A stretch of 64,000 nucleotides of DNA, taken from the NCBI RefSeq assembly GCF_041320275.1, contig NZ_CP162023.1:1736001-1800000 (forward strand), given 5' to 3'. Shown piece after piece: positions 18,145 to 25,233 of the stretch (positions are counted from its first letter, which is position 1; the number at the start of each line of letters is the position of its first letter). The DNA comes from Mumia sp. Pv4-285. GTDB lineage: Bacteria > Actinomycetota > Actinomycetes > Propionibacteriales > Nocardioidaceae. A program made the translations under genes and the position numbers. Below the pieces are notes generated by a model that was given only the letters and a program-made list of their open reading frames with translations, searched no databases and was not told the DNA's origin.

Positions 18145-18897
18145 TCAGTCCTCCGGGAATCCGAGCGAGAACACCTCGAACGACGTCGCGTAGCGCACGC
18201 CCATGCGTGAGCCGGTCGGCTCAGCCATGGTCGCGAGGAAGGCAGCCGGGTCGAAGTCCACCCAGCCGAGTCCGTCCAGGTAGGCCTCGTGGGCTCGCAG
18301 CGACTCGACGCCCGCGTCGAAGGTGTCGGTGATGTCGACGGCGTGCCGGGCGTCCGGCGAGCCGCTGACCCAGACCGCTCGCACGCCGCCCCACGGCTCG
18401 AGACCGGGTTCCGGAAAGACCCATCGGTTCCCCGCGTCGCGCACTGCGTCGAGGGTCGCCCTGCCGACCGCGATGTGGTCGGCCTGATTGAGGATGCCGT
18501 TCGGGAAGTACTGGTGGAAGTTGCCGGTGATCACGACGTCAGGGCGATGGACGCGGACCTCGCGGGCGATGGCCTGCCGCAGAGGAAGGCCGTACTCGAG
18601 GACGCCGTCGGCGAAGCCGAGGAAGTCGACCGTGTCGACGCCCACGACGCGAGCGGACTCGATCTCCTCGGCGGTCCGGACGGTGCGCGTCGTCTCGGGG
18701 TCCATGCCGTCGATGCCCGCCTCGCCGCTGGTGACCATGCAGTAGACCAGCCGTTTGCCCTGGTTCGTCCACCGCGCGACCGCGGCGGCGGCGCCGAACT
18801 CCATGTCGTCCGGGTGGGCGACGACGGCGAGGGCCGTCTCCCAGTCCTCGGCGAGGGGCGTCAGGGGCGGCGGCATCTCGGACTGCGCGGCGGTCAT
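18145..18897 (-). CDS. PIG-L/LmbE family deacetylase
   Basis: A 250-residue zinc-dependent N-acetylglucosaminyl deacetylase-like enzyme. The signature AHPDDMEFG (residues 27-35) provides His28, Asp30 and Asp31 for zinc and catalysis, and a second His comes from NQADHIAVGRA near residue 152. MshB and Mca of mycothiol metabolism belong to this family, but the short length and divergent sequence do not allow a call between mycothiol and other amide substrates. TACGAT ends 6 nt before the ATG on the minus strand (18909-18904), a leaderless arrangement. Confidence 0.88.
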   Translation of the reverse strand: MTAAQSEMPPPLTPLAEDWETALAVVAHPDDMEFGAAAAVARWTNQGKRLVYCMVTSGEAGIDGMDPETTRTVRTAEEIESARVVGVDTVDFLGFADGVLEYGLPLRQAIAREVRVHRPDVVITGNFHQYFPNGILNQADHIAVGRATLDAVRDAGNRWVFPEPGLEPWGGVRAVWVSGSPDARHAVDITDTFDAGVESLRAHEAYLDGLGWVDFDPAAFLATMAEPTGSRMGVRYATSFEVFSLGFPED

Positions 18898-18963
18898 CTC
18901 GCGATCGTAGGCCGGATACTGCCTGGTTGTCGTGCGCGATGCCGCACTAGGCTGGCTCCGCCA

Positions 18964-19038
18964 GGGGCGGTAGCTCAGCCGGTCAGAGCAGCGGACTCAT
19001 AATCCGTCAGGTCGTGGGTTCGAGCCCCACCCGCCCCA
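18964..19038 (+). tRNA. tRNA with CAT anticodon (Met, or Ile2 if lysidine-modified)
   Basis: A 75-nt cloverleaf with acceptor stem GGGGCGG/CCGCCCC, D-arm AGCTCAGCCGGTCAGAGC, anticodon loop CTCATAA and T-arm GGGTTCGAGCCCC. Discriminator A; CCA not encoded. The anticodon CAT allows elongator Met or, after TilS modification, Ile2; it lacks the initiator-type mismatched first acceptor pair. The sequence alone does not settle Met versus Ile2. A TAGGCT box lies about 15 nt upstream. Confidence 0.88.
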
Positions 19039-19059
19039 CCCGGTCTGTGACGAAGTTCA

Positions 19060-19082
19060 CGCAAGCGCTTGCGTAAGCGCTT
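19060..19082 (+). promoter_or_regulatory. Twin LacI-type operator cores before the TIM-barrel gene
   Basis: A perfect 14-bp palindrome CGCAAGCGCTTGCG (19060-19073) is followed by a second AAGCGCTT core (19075-19082), 12 bp from the first. This is the typical shape of LacI/GalR family operators (central CG, AAGCGCTT). The sites overlap a possible -35 (TTGCGT, 19069-19074) with a -10 TACGTT at 19093-19098, so a bound repressor would block transcription of the gene at 19130. No lacI-type gene is in the window. Confidence 0.7.
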
Positions 19083-19129
19083 TCGTCCGTCGTACGTTGA
19101 GCGGACTTCCCGTCACTCAAGGAGTCCTT

Positions 19130-20269
19130 GTGGAACGACGCCGTTTCCTCCAGACCGCCGCTGCCGCCGCCGCTGTCGCAGGCACCACCGCCGTCCCCGG
19201 CGGCATCGCCGAGGCCGTGCCGGCCCACCGCCCGCGACCTCGGCCTCCCCACATCACCTGGACGATCTTCTCCCGCCACCTCCAGTGGCTCACGACGCAG
19301 GCCTACGCCCACGAGCACCCGTACGAGACCGGCGTGCTCATCGGCGAGAAGGCCGCGGAGCTGGGCTACACGGCCGTCAACCTCACCGTCCGACGGACGG
19401 GTCACGTCGACCCGAGCCTCGTCGACGTCCGCACCCACCTGCCGTCCATGCTCGACGGGGTGCGCAGCACCGGAACGACGTGCTCCTTCATCACCACCGA
19501 CATCGTCGACCACGAGACCCCGGTCGCCGAGCGCGAGGGGCAGCCGGTCCGTGCCGACGACATCCTCCGGGTCGCCCGCGACCAGGGGATCGACCTCTAC
19601 CGCTGGGGCGGGTTCGCCTATCAGGTGCAGTCGGGTCCGGACGCGACCGACCCGCAGCCCTTCGGTGACGAGGTGCTCGCGCAGCTCGACGCCTTCCGCC
19701 GGCGGGTCCGTGGACTGGCTCGGCTCAACCGCCGCTACGGCACCACCGCCGCGTACCACACCCACACGACCAACGGCACGAACGCACGCTCGGTGTGGGA
19801 CCTCATGCACATCCTGCGCGACTACGACCCCGACGAGCTCGCGATCAACTTCGACATCGGCCACATGACCAACGAGGGCACGCTCACCGCCTGGCGCACG
19901 AACGTCCGCTACGCGATGTCGCACATCAAGAGCGTCGGGCTCAAGGACACGCTCGTCGAACGAACCCCGACGGGCACGGTGCGATCGGTGTGGAAGCCTG
20001 CCGGCACCGGCATGGTGCAGTGGCGCGAGTTCTTCCAGCTGCTTCTCGAAGGCGGGTTCTCCGGCCCCGGAGAGACCCACTACGAGTACGACGTCGTCGG
20101 GCTCAACGGCCAGACCGCCGTGCTCAACACCACGTTCTGGGCGGACCATGCACAGTTCGCGTCGGGCAACCTGACTCCCGCGTTCATGACCGAGGAGCTG
20201 AAGAAGGATCTCGTCACCTATCGGGCGCAGGCCGCCGCAGCCGGCTGGAGGGCCGACCAGCTGACCTGA
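19130..20269 (+). CDS. Tat-exported sugar phosphate isomerase/epimerase-like TIM-barrel protein
   Basis: A 379-residue protein with a twin-arginine signal (VERRRFLQTAAAAAAVAGTT) and a lipid-free AxA cleavage region near residues 28-33. The rest resembles the xylose-isomerase-like TIM barrel (AP endonuclease 2 superfamily): INFDIGHMTNEG and HIKSVGLKD have the strand-end metal ligands, and GFSGPGETHYEYD is near the end. Members act on sugars or inositols; exported versions are common next to sugar-regulated genes. The GTG at 19130 is chosen for AAGGAGT upstream. LacI-type operators upstream suggest carbohydrate-controlled expression. Confidence 0.85.
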   Translation: MERRRFLQTAAAAAAVAGTTAVPGGIAEAVPAHRPRPRPPHITWTIFSRHLQWLTTQAYAHEHPYETGVLIGEKAAELGYTAVNLTVRRTGHVDPSLVDVRTHLPSMLDGVRSTGTTCSFITTDIVDHETPVAEREGQPVRADDILRVARDQGIDLYRWGGFAYQVQSGPDATDPQPFGDEVLAQLDAFRRRVRGLARLNRRYGTTAAYHTHTTNGTNARSVWDLMHILRDYDPDELAINFDIGHMTNEGTLTAWRTNVRYAMSHIKSVGLKDTLVERTPTGTVRSVWKPAGTGMVQWREFFQLLLEGGFSGPGETHYEYDVVGLNGQTAVLNTTFWADHAQFASGNLTPAFMTEELKKDLVTYRAQAAAAGWRADQLT

Positions 20270-20331
20270 CGCGGTCGCTCCTCGTGACATGCTGAGCACC
20301 AGTAGACCGACGATGCCACGGAGGACGTCGA

Positions 20332-20610
20332 ATGACGATGCCGCAGGACCCGTTCGACGCGCCGCCGGGGACCGCGGTCGTCTATGCGGTCTCCGGAGCC
20401 AGCACAAGCATCGCGGAGGCGATGGCCGAGGTCGCCCACCGTCTGCAGGAGATCGCGGCGGGCGAGGGCGGTGCTCCGATACTCGCCGTCAGCCACCAGG
20501 TGACCGTGGTCAGCGCCGGCGATGACGAGGCCGGCATGAAGGTCGCCTTCACGGGAAAGTCCCGGTCGCGCGAGTATGTCGTCTCGGCGATGGCGACGAT
20601 CGGCGTCTGA
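20332..20610 (+). CDS. Small hypothetical protein
   Basis: A 92-residue protein with no recognised domain. It has an alanine-rich helix (SIAEAMAEVAHRLQEIAAG) followed by two strands (PILAVSHQVTVVS, GMKVAFTG) and ends YVVSAMATIGV. A good ribosome site (GGAGG, 7 nt before the ATG at 20332) and typical GC-rich third positions support coding. It lies in its own transcription unit between the TIM-barrel gene and a convergent oxidoreductase. Confidence 0.65.
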   Translation: MTMPQDPFDAPPGTAVVYAVSGASTSIAEAMAEVAHRLQEIAAGEGGAPILAVSHQVTVVSAGDDEAGMKVAFTGKSRSREYVVSAMATIGV

Positions 20611-20628
20611 CGCCGGGCCGACCCCCGT

Positions 20629-21294
20629 TCAGGCGATCGGGCCCGGCTCCAGGTCTCGGAGAGCGGCTGCGATCTCGACGTCGCCGCCGACGACCTCGAA
20701 CGTGGTCCGCACGGTGCTCGGCTGCGCCAGTGTCTCGGCGATGACGGCTGCGACGTCCGCCCGCGGGACGGATCCACGCCCGACGTCGTCGCCCAGCGTG
20801 ACCCTGCCTGTCGCCGGGTCGTTCGTGAGCGCGCCAGGCCGCACGATTGTCCAGTCGAGGCCGCTCTCGCGCACCGCGTCGTCCGCTGCGCCCTTCGCCG
20901 CCAGGTAGACCTCGAACACGTCGTCGCTGTTCGCGTCACCACGACCGGCGCCCATCGAGGACACCATGACGTACCGGTACGCCCCGGCGAGCTGGGCCCC
21001 GGCTGCGAGCAGGATGGCGCCGTCCCGGTCGACGGTCAGCTTGCGTGCGGCCCCCGATCCTGGACCCGCTCCGGCAGCGAACACCGCCGCGTCGCAGCCT
21101 GAGAGGGTCTCCGCGACCTGGGTGGCGCTCGCCGACTCGAGGTCGAGCACGACGGGCACGGCGCCGGTCGCGCGGACGTCGTCAGCGTGCTCCGGCCGAC
21201 GGATCAGGCTCACCACCTCGTGTCCGTCTGCGGTGAGCTGGGACGAGAGGAGCAGGGCGATCTTGCCGTGTCCTCCTGCGATGGCGACCTTCAC
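20629..21294 (-). CDS. NAD(P)-binding oxidoreductase, atypical SDR (NmrA/YwnB type)
   Basis: A 221-residue Rossmann protein. It begins KVAIAGGHGKIALLL (glycine motif, residues 2-16), followed by VVSLIRRPEHADDV for NADP binding, VVLDLESASA, and DAAVFAAGAGPGSG. YVMVSSMGAG and GLDWTIVRPGALTNDP are typical for the NAD(P)H-binding, atypical SDR group with a reduced active site. GTG start at 21294 with AAGGAG 9 nt upstream; a longer frame is spurious. The substrate is unknown; many members are stress- or redox-linked. Confidence 0.87.
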   Translation of the reverse strand: MKVAIAGGHGKIALLLSSQLTADGHEVVSLIRRPEHADDVRATGAVPVVLDLESASATQVAETLSGCDAAVFAAGAGPGSGAARKLTVDRDGAILLAAGAQLAGAYRYVMVSSMGAGRGDANSDDVFEVYLAAKGAADDAVRESGLDWTIVRPGALTNDPATGRVTLGDDVGRGSVPRADVAAVIAETLAQPSTVRTTFEVVGGDVEIAAALRDLEPGPIA

Positions 21295-21453
21295 GAGATC
21301 GATCTCCTTCGGTGGGCTTCTTTCACGATCCTTCCACGTCGATCGCCTCGAGCCACACCAACCGTGGTGCGGAGAGCCGCTGATGTTGCACAATGGGAGC
21401 AGTGCCTGCGTTCGAGGACGTTGGGGAAGGCGGATCTCGATCCAGGAGGCACT

Positions 21454-21954
21454 ATGAGCAACGCCACCCGGGGCGTCCTGTACGTCCACTCCGCACCGTC
21501 GGCGCTCTGCCCCCACGTCGAGTGGGCGGTCGCCGGCGTGCTTGGTGTGCCCGCATCACTGCCGTGGACCCCCCAGCCGGCTGAGCCCGGCACCTACCGT
21601 GCCGAGGTCGCGTGGCAGGGGACGGTGGGCCTGGGTGCCACGCTGGCCTCTGCGGTCCGAGGCTGGGACCGGCTCCGCTTCGAGGTGACGGAGGAGCCCA
21701 GTGCGCGCTCCGAGGGGGCGCGCTACTCGTCGACACCCTCGCTCGGGATCTTCCACGCGAGCATCGGCGTCAACGGGGACATCATGGTCCCCGAGGACCG
21801 CCTCAAGGCGGCGATGGCGAAGGCGGCACTCGGGGGTGCGGTCCTCGAGGACGAGATCGCGCTGCTGCTCGGGCGTCCGTGGGACGACGAGCTCGAGGCG
21901 TTCCGGTACGCCGGCGACGGGGCTCCTGTGCGCTGGCTGAACCAGGTGGGTTGA
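21454..21954 (+). CDS. DUF3145 family protein
   Basis: A 166-residue actinobacterial DUF3145 protein (TRGVLYVHSAPSALCPHVEW at residues 5-24, then WTPQPAEPGTYRAEVAWQG and GIFHASIGVNGDIMVPEDRL). Function is unknown. From memory of Streptomyces and Nocardioides genomes, this gene usually sits just past fabF at the end of the fasR-fabD-fabH-acpP-fabF cluster. Here it is convergent with a small membrane protein gene, with the FasR-type gene 1 kb away, but no fab genes are present. AGGAGG precedes the ATG. Confidence 0.92.
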   Translation: MSNATRGVLYVHSAPSALCPHVEWAVAGVLGVPASLPWTPQPAEPGTYRAEVAWQGTVGLGATLASAVRGWDRLRFEVTEEPSARSEGARYSSTPSLGIFHASIGVNGDIMVPEDRLKAAMAKAALGGAVLEDEIALLLGRPWDDELEAFRYAGDGAPVRWLNQVG

Positions 21955-21977
21955 GGTGCGTCCTCAACCGACCGGCA

Positions 21978-22550
21978 TCAGCTGATCTCGACGGTTGCGA
22001 CCGGCGACGAGAAGCCTTCGCCCACCGCGCGGAAGTCCCACCTGCCGGTGCGCCCCGTGACGATCCAGGTCGAGAACTTGCCGCCCTTGCGCGTCTGGGT
22101 GGTCACAGGGAAGTCGCTCCAGCCGCCGGTCTCGTCCTTGCGCTGGATCTGCAGCGTGGCACCGGCGCCGAGCCCGGGCGCGCGGCCGGTGAACTCGATG
22201 CGGTCGCCGGCGTTCACGCTGGCCTGGGCCGCCGTGAACGCGGCAGCCTTCTGCTTGGGGCTCGCCGGCGGTGGCGTGGTCGTGGTCGGTGCTGTGGTCG
22301 GATCGCCGGTGGCAGGCTCGTCCTCGGCGTCGGTCGTCGGCGCGCTGGTCGCGGGGCTCGGCACCGCCTCCGGGTCGAATCCGAGCGACCGCATCGCCGA
22401 GGCGCCTGCGAAGCCCATCAGGAGGCCGATGGCGGCACCGGCCACCACGAGACCGAGCACGATCTTGACCGCGAGGCGGTTGCGCGCGCCGTCAGCGGTC
22501 TCTTTGCTCAGGTCCAGCAAGGCCCCTCCTCGGTGGTCGGCCTCCATCAT
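21978..22550 (-). CDS. Single-pass membrane protein with extracytoplasmic beta domain
   Basis: A protein of up to 190 residues. One transmembrane helix (VKIVLGLVVAGAAIGLLMGF, about 28-47) is followed by a Thr/Pro-rich linker (about 60-97) and a C-terminal beta-sandwich-like region (VNAGDRIEFTGRAPG to GRWDFRAVGEG) probably outside the membrane. No known function. The ATG at 22550 has no ribosome site; a TTG at 22520 has GAGGAGG 4-5 nt upstream and may be the real start. It occupies the place where fab genes would be expected. Confidence 0.72.
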   Translation of the reverse strand: MMEADHRGGALLDLSKETADGARNRLAVKIVLGLVVAGAAIGLLMGFAGASAMRSLGFDPEAVPSPATSAPTTDAEDEPATGDPTTAPTTTTPPPASPKQKAAAFTAAQASVNAGDRIEFTGRAPGLGAGATLQIQRKDETGGWSDFPVTTQTRKGGKFSTWIVTGRTGRWDFRAVGEGFSSPVATVEIS

Positions 22551-22646
22551 GACAAATGACCCCTGACGGGACAGATGTGCGGGGGGCAGAGCGCCGGGTG
22601 GGCGGCGGGTGCCGAGATCGCGGCACCGGCCTCGCGCGCGGGAGGG

Positions 22647-22684
22647 GTGCGCCGGCCGCTCCCAGCTGGGAGCGGCCGACGCAC
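22647..22684 (-). terminator. Strong hairpin downstream of the FasR-type regulator gene
   Basis: A perfect 26-bp self-complementary core at 22653-22678 (arms CGGCCGCTCCCAG and CTGGGAGCGGCCG) is extended by GTGCG/CGCAC with one mismatch. The stem is about 18 bp. Likely a transcription terminator for the minus-strand regulator or for both directions. Confidence 0.6.
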
Positions 22685-22716
22685 TCGCAAGGGCGACCCC
22701 CGAACGCCCCTGCGAG
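22684..22716 (-). terminator. Second tandem hairpin downstream of the FasR-type regulator gene
   Basis: CTCGCAAGGGCG pairs with CGCCCCTGCGAG with one mismatch around a 9-nt loop. It lies head to tail with the previous hairpin, so a transcript leaving the regulator gene meets two successive terminators. Confidence 0.5.
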
Positions 22717-22914
22717 GGCTGTGCTCAGCGCGCGGTTCGTCGCGATCGGCTTCCGACGGTCCTGCTCCGATCCGCGTAGGTCGGACCCCGGCCGGTGCGG
22801 CGGGAGATCGTCCGTCGTCGTCGATCGCGATGGCGCATCGCGGGCACGAGACCAAGAGTGCCTGGCGGAACAGACCAACCACGAAGCGGACCCGGCTCAA
22901 AAACGTGGCCGGTG

Positions 22915-22933
22915 ATTGTGGGGTTCCTACAAA
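22915..22933 (-). promoter_or_regulatory. FasR/MabR-type operator overlapping the regulator stop codon
   Basis: On the minus strand the site reads TTTGT-N9-ACAAT (positions 22933 to 22915). The TAG stop of the regulator (22929-22927) lies inside it. The spacing matches the TTTTGT-N9-ACAAAA arrangement that I recall for MabR/FasR regulators, which bind before fabD to switch on fatty acid synthesis genes. Here no fabD follows. Confidence 0.55.
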
Positions 22934-24120
22934 GACGGCGGTCGACGTTCGTCGGCGGGAGGCGTCAGCAGCTCACCGAGCGTGAGCCCGACGCGCAGCG
23001 TGTAGGCGCCCCTGGCCTGGAGCGCGTCGAGCCCGGTCGCCTCCCGGATCTTCCGCAACCGGTAGCGCACGGTGTTGGGGTGCACGAAGAGCATGCGGGC
23101 CGTTGCCTCGACCGACGCGCCGAGCTCGAAGAACGTCGTGAGCGTGGCTCGCAACGTGGGGTCGGACGAGGAGATGCGGGTGTGGACGGTGTCGACGAGC
23201 GTACGACGCGCGTGGCCGTCACCCGCGAGAGCGCGTTCGACGAGCAGGTCCTCGGCGAGGACAGGTCGGGGCGCAGCGGGCCAACCGCGGGACGCGCGCA
23301 GACCGGCGAGCGCCGCCCGCGCCGAGCTGTGAGCCTGAGCGATGTTGGAGACCGCGGGACCGATGACCACGGGCCCGTCCCCGAACGCGCCCACGACGGC
23401 CGCTCCCGCGCTCTCCGGATCGGCGACGCCGCCGAGGACGACCACCAGACGCTCGAGCTGGACCGAGGTCAGGGTCGGGAACCGGGCTGCGCGTGCGCGG
23501 CGACGCACGCCTTCGATGACGCCGTCGCCGCTGGACGCGGGGTCGTGCGGCGCGGTGCCGACCAGGACGACCACACCGTCCTCGGCCTCCCAGCCGAGAG
23601 CGGCAGCGCGCGACCGGATGACCTCGTCGGGCTCGCCGCGGACCACGGCGTCGACGACGAGCGCTTCCATGCGCGCGTCCCACTGGCCCCGCGACTCAGC
23701 GGCTCGCGCGTACACGTCTGCGGTCGCGAAGGCGACCTCCCGTGCGTACGCGGAGACCGCCCGTCGTACCTCGATGACCTCGTCCGGCGTGAAGAGGACG
23801 TCGATGTGGCGCTCGATCACCTCGATGGTCGTCTTCACCATCGCCACCGTCTGCTGCAGCGTGACGTGGCGGGTCAGGTCACGGGGGGCCGCCCCGAAGA
23901 CCGAGGCGGTGACGTCCAGCGGCGCGGCTCCCGTCCGCAGCCACTGCGCGCACTGGGCGATCCCGGCGTGGGCGACCAGAGAGATCCACGACCGGTGCTC
24001 GGCCTCGAGCTCGTTGAACCAGGCGAACTCGCGCTCCATGGTCGTGATCGCGGCGGTCGTCAGGTCGCCGGACGCCTTGTCCAGCACCTGCGCGTAGCCG
24101 TCGTGTGTCCGGGAGGTCAC
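22927..24120 (-). CDS. PucR/CdaR-family regulator, FasR/MabR-type
   Basis: A 397-residue regulator. The N-terminal half has the RsbR-like helical region (EREFAWFNELEAEHRSWISL), the centre a GGDEF-derived segment, and the C-terminus the PucR helix-turn-helix ASVEATARMLFVHPNTVRYR (about 345-365). It matches the actinobacterial FasR (Streptomyces) and MabR (Rv2242) group, which senses acyl-CoA and controls the FAS-II operon that normally follows. Position near aceE supports this. TACCCT (24133-24128 on the minus strand) ends 7 nt before the GTG: leaderless. Here the gene has lost its usual downstream partners. Confidence 0.88.
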   Translation of the reverse strand: MTSRTHDGYAQVLDKASGDLTTAAITTMEREFAWFNELEAEHRSWISLVAHAGIAQCAQWLRTGAAPLDVTASVFGAAPRDLTRHVTLQQTVAMVKTTIEVIERHIDVLFTPDEVIEVRRAVSAYAREVAFATADVYARAAESRGQWDARMEALVVDAVVRGEPDEVIRSRAAALGWEAEDGVVVLVGTAPHDPASSGDGVIEGVRRRARAARFPTLTSVQLERLVVVLGGVADPESAGAAVVGAFGDGPVVIGPAVSNIAQAHSSARAALAGLRASRGWPAAPRPVLAEDLLVERALAGDGHARRTLVDTVHTRISSSDPTLRATLTTFFELGASVEATARMLFVHPNTVRYRLRKIREATGLDALQARGAYTLRVGLTLGELLTPPADERRPPSL

Positions 24121-24195
24121 ATCGCCCAGGGTAGGTGCAGCGCGGTTCGCCGGCCGATATCCTGTGCCGAAGTCCTGAGGAGGAGCGCGTGACCG

Positions 24196-25197
24196 ATGGG
24201 TGACCAGATCCTCGACGAACGGAGCCTCGACGGGCTCGAGACGCGGTTCGTGACGCTCCACGGCCACCGCCGCGCGTACCGGATGCTCGGCAGCGGGCCG
24301 GCGGTCCTGCTGCTGCACGGGCTGGGCTGCGACTCGTCGACGTGGCTGGGCGTCGCCGGGCAGCTCGCCGAGCGGTTCACCGTCGTCGCGCCCGACTTCC
24401 TGGGTCACGGCGAGTCGGACCGGCCGCGGGCCGACTACTCGCTGGGTGGTTACGCGAACGCGATGCGCGACCTGCTGACGTACCTCGAGATCGAGCGGGT
24501 CACCGTCGTCGGGCACAGCCTCGGCGGGGGAGTGGCGATGCAGTTCGCCTACCAGTACCCCGAGCGCACGGAGCGCATCTGTCTGGTCGCACCCGGAGGG
24601 CTCGGCGGCGACGTGTCACCGCTGATCCGCCTCCTCACGGTGCCTGGTGCAGCGCTCGGTCTTGCTGCCGCCACGCTCGCACCTCTGCGGTTCCCCGTCC
24701 GCACGGCGCTGCGCGCCCTCGCACGGACGGGCCTGCCGCACACCCGGGACCTCGGCGAGGCCGCCGACGTCTACGCGCTGCTGTGCGACGCCGACGCGCG
24801 GTCGGCGGTGCTCGCCGTCACCAGCCATGCCGTGGACTGGCGCGGCCAGCGGATCACCATGAACGACCGCGCCTACCTCGCCGAGGTGATCCCGCTCTGC
24901 CTGGTCTGGGGCGTCGCGGACAGCGTGATCCCGGCTCGCCACGCGCTCGCGGCGCAGCGCCGCTCACCGCACACGGTGGTCGAGCTGTTCCCGGACTGCG
25001 GCCACTTCCCGCACAAGGACGCACCGGAGCTGTTCGTCGAGGTGTTCACACGGTTCGTGGAGTCAGCGCCGCCGGCGACGTTCCGACCACGCCGGTGGCG
25101 TTCGGTCCTGAGGAACGGCGCACGCGTCGACGGATCCCAGGACTCCATCGAGGCTGCGGCGGCCGTCGTGGATCTCAGGAGCGGCGCCGCGGGGTGA
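24196..25197 (+). CDS. Alpha/beta fold hydrolase
   Basis: A 333-residue alpha/beta hydrolase without signal peptide. Oxyanion HG at residues 41-42 (VLLLHGLGCDSSTW), nucleophile Ser108 in VVGHSLGGGVAMQFA, acid in LVWGVADSVIP near 240, and catalytic His near 269 in CGHFPHKD. The lid region is hydrophobic (LLTVPGAALGLAAATLAPL). Epoxide hydrolases, esterases and C-C hydrolases share this pattern. It is divergent from the FasR-type regulator with only 75 nt between. AGGAGG lies about 12 nt before the ATG. Confidence 0.9.
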   Translation: MGDQILDERSLDGLETRFVTLHGHRRAYRMLGSGPAVLLLHGLGCDSSTWLGVAGQLAERFTVVAPDFLGHGESDRPRADYSLGGYANAMRDLLTYLEIERVTVVGHSLGGGVAMQFAYQYPERTERICLVAPGGLGGDVSPLIRLLTVPGAALGLAAATLAPLRFPVRTALRALARTGLPHTRDLGEAADVYALLCDADARSAVLAVTSHAVDWRGQRITMNDRAYLAEVIPLCLVWGVADSVIPARHALAAQRRSPHTVVELFPDCGHFPHKDAPELFVEVFTRFVESAPPATFRPRRWRSVLRNGARVDGSQDSIEAAAAVVDLRSGAAG

Positions 25198-25233
25198 CGG
25201 CTGCCGAGTGACGCTGCGGGACGGGTCAGCGGG

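Larger units (their letters stand above)
22551..22914. other. Intergenic gap without a credible gene
   Basis: The stretch between the membrane protein and the FasR-type regulator holds short open frames on both strands, but none has a conserved motif or a ribosome site. It contains two hairpins (22647-22716) downstream of the regulator. No remains of fabD, fabH, acpP or fabF are recognisable in any frame. Confidence 0.7.

Noticed and set aside
18008-19038. The tRNA genes as attachment sites of an integrated element.
   Set aside because: No repeated tRNA 3' ends, integrase or foreign base composition is seen nearby.
22556-22985. Short plus-strand and minus-strand frames in the gap after the FasR-type gene as new genes or fab remnants.
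   Set aside because: No ribosome sites, no recognisable fab motifs such as GHSxGE or an acyl carrier DSL motif, and Arg/Pro/Ala-rich composition typical of chance frames.
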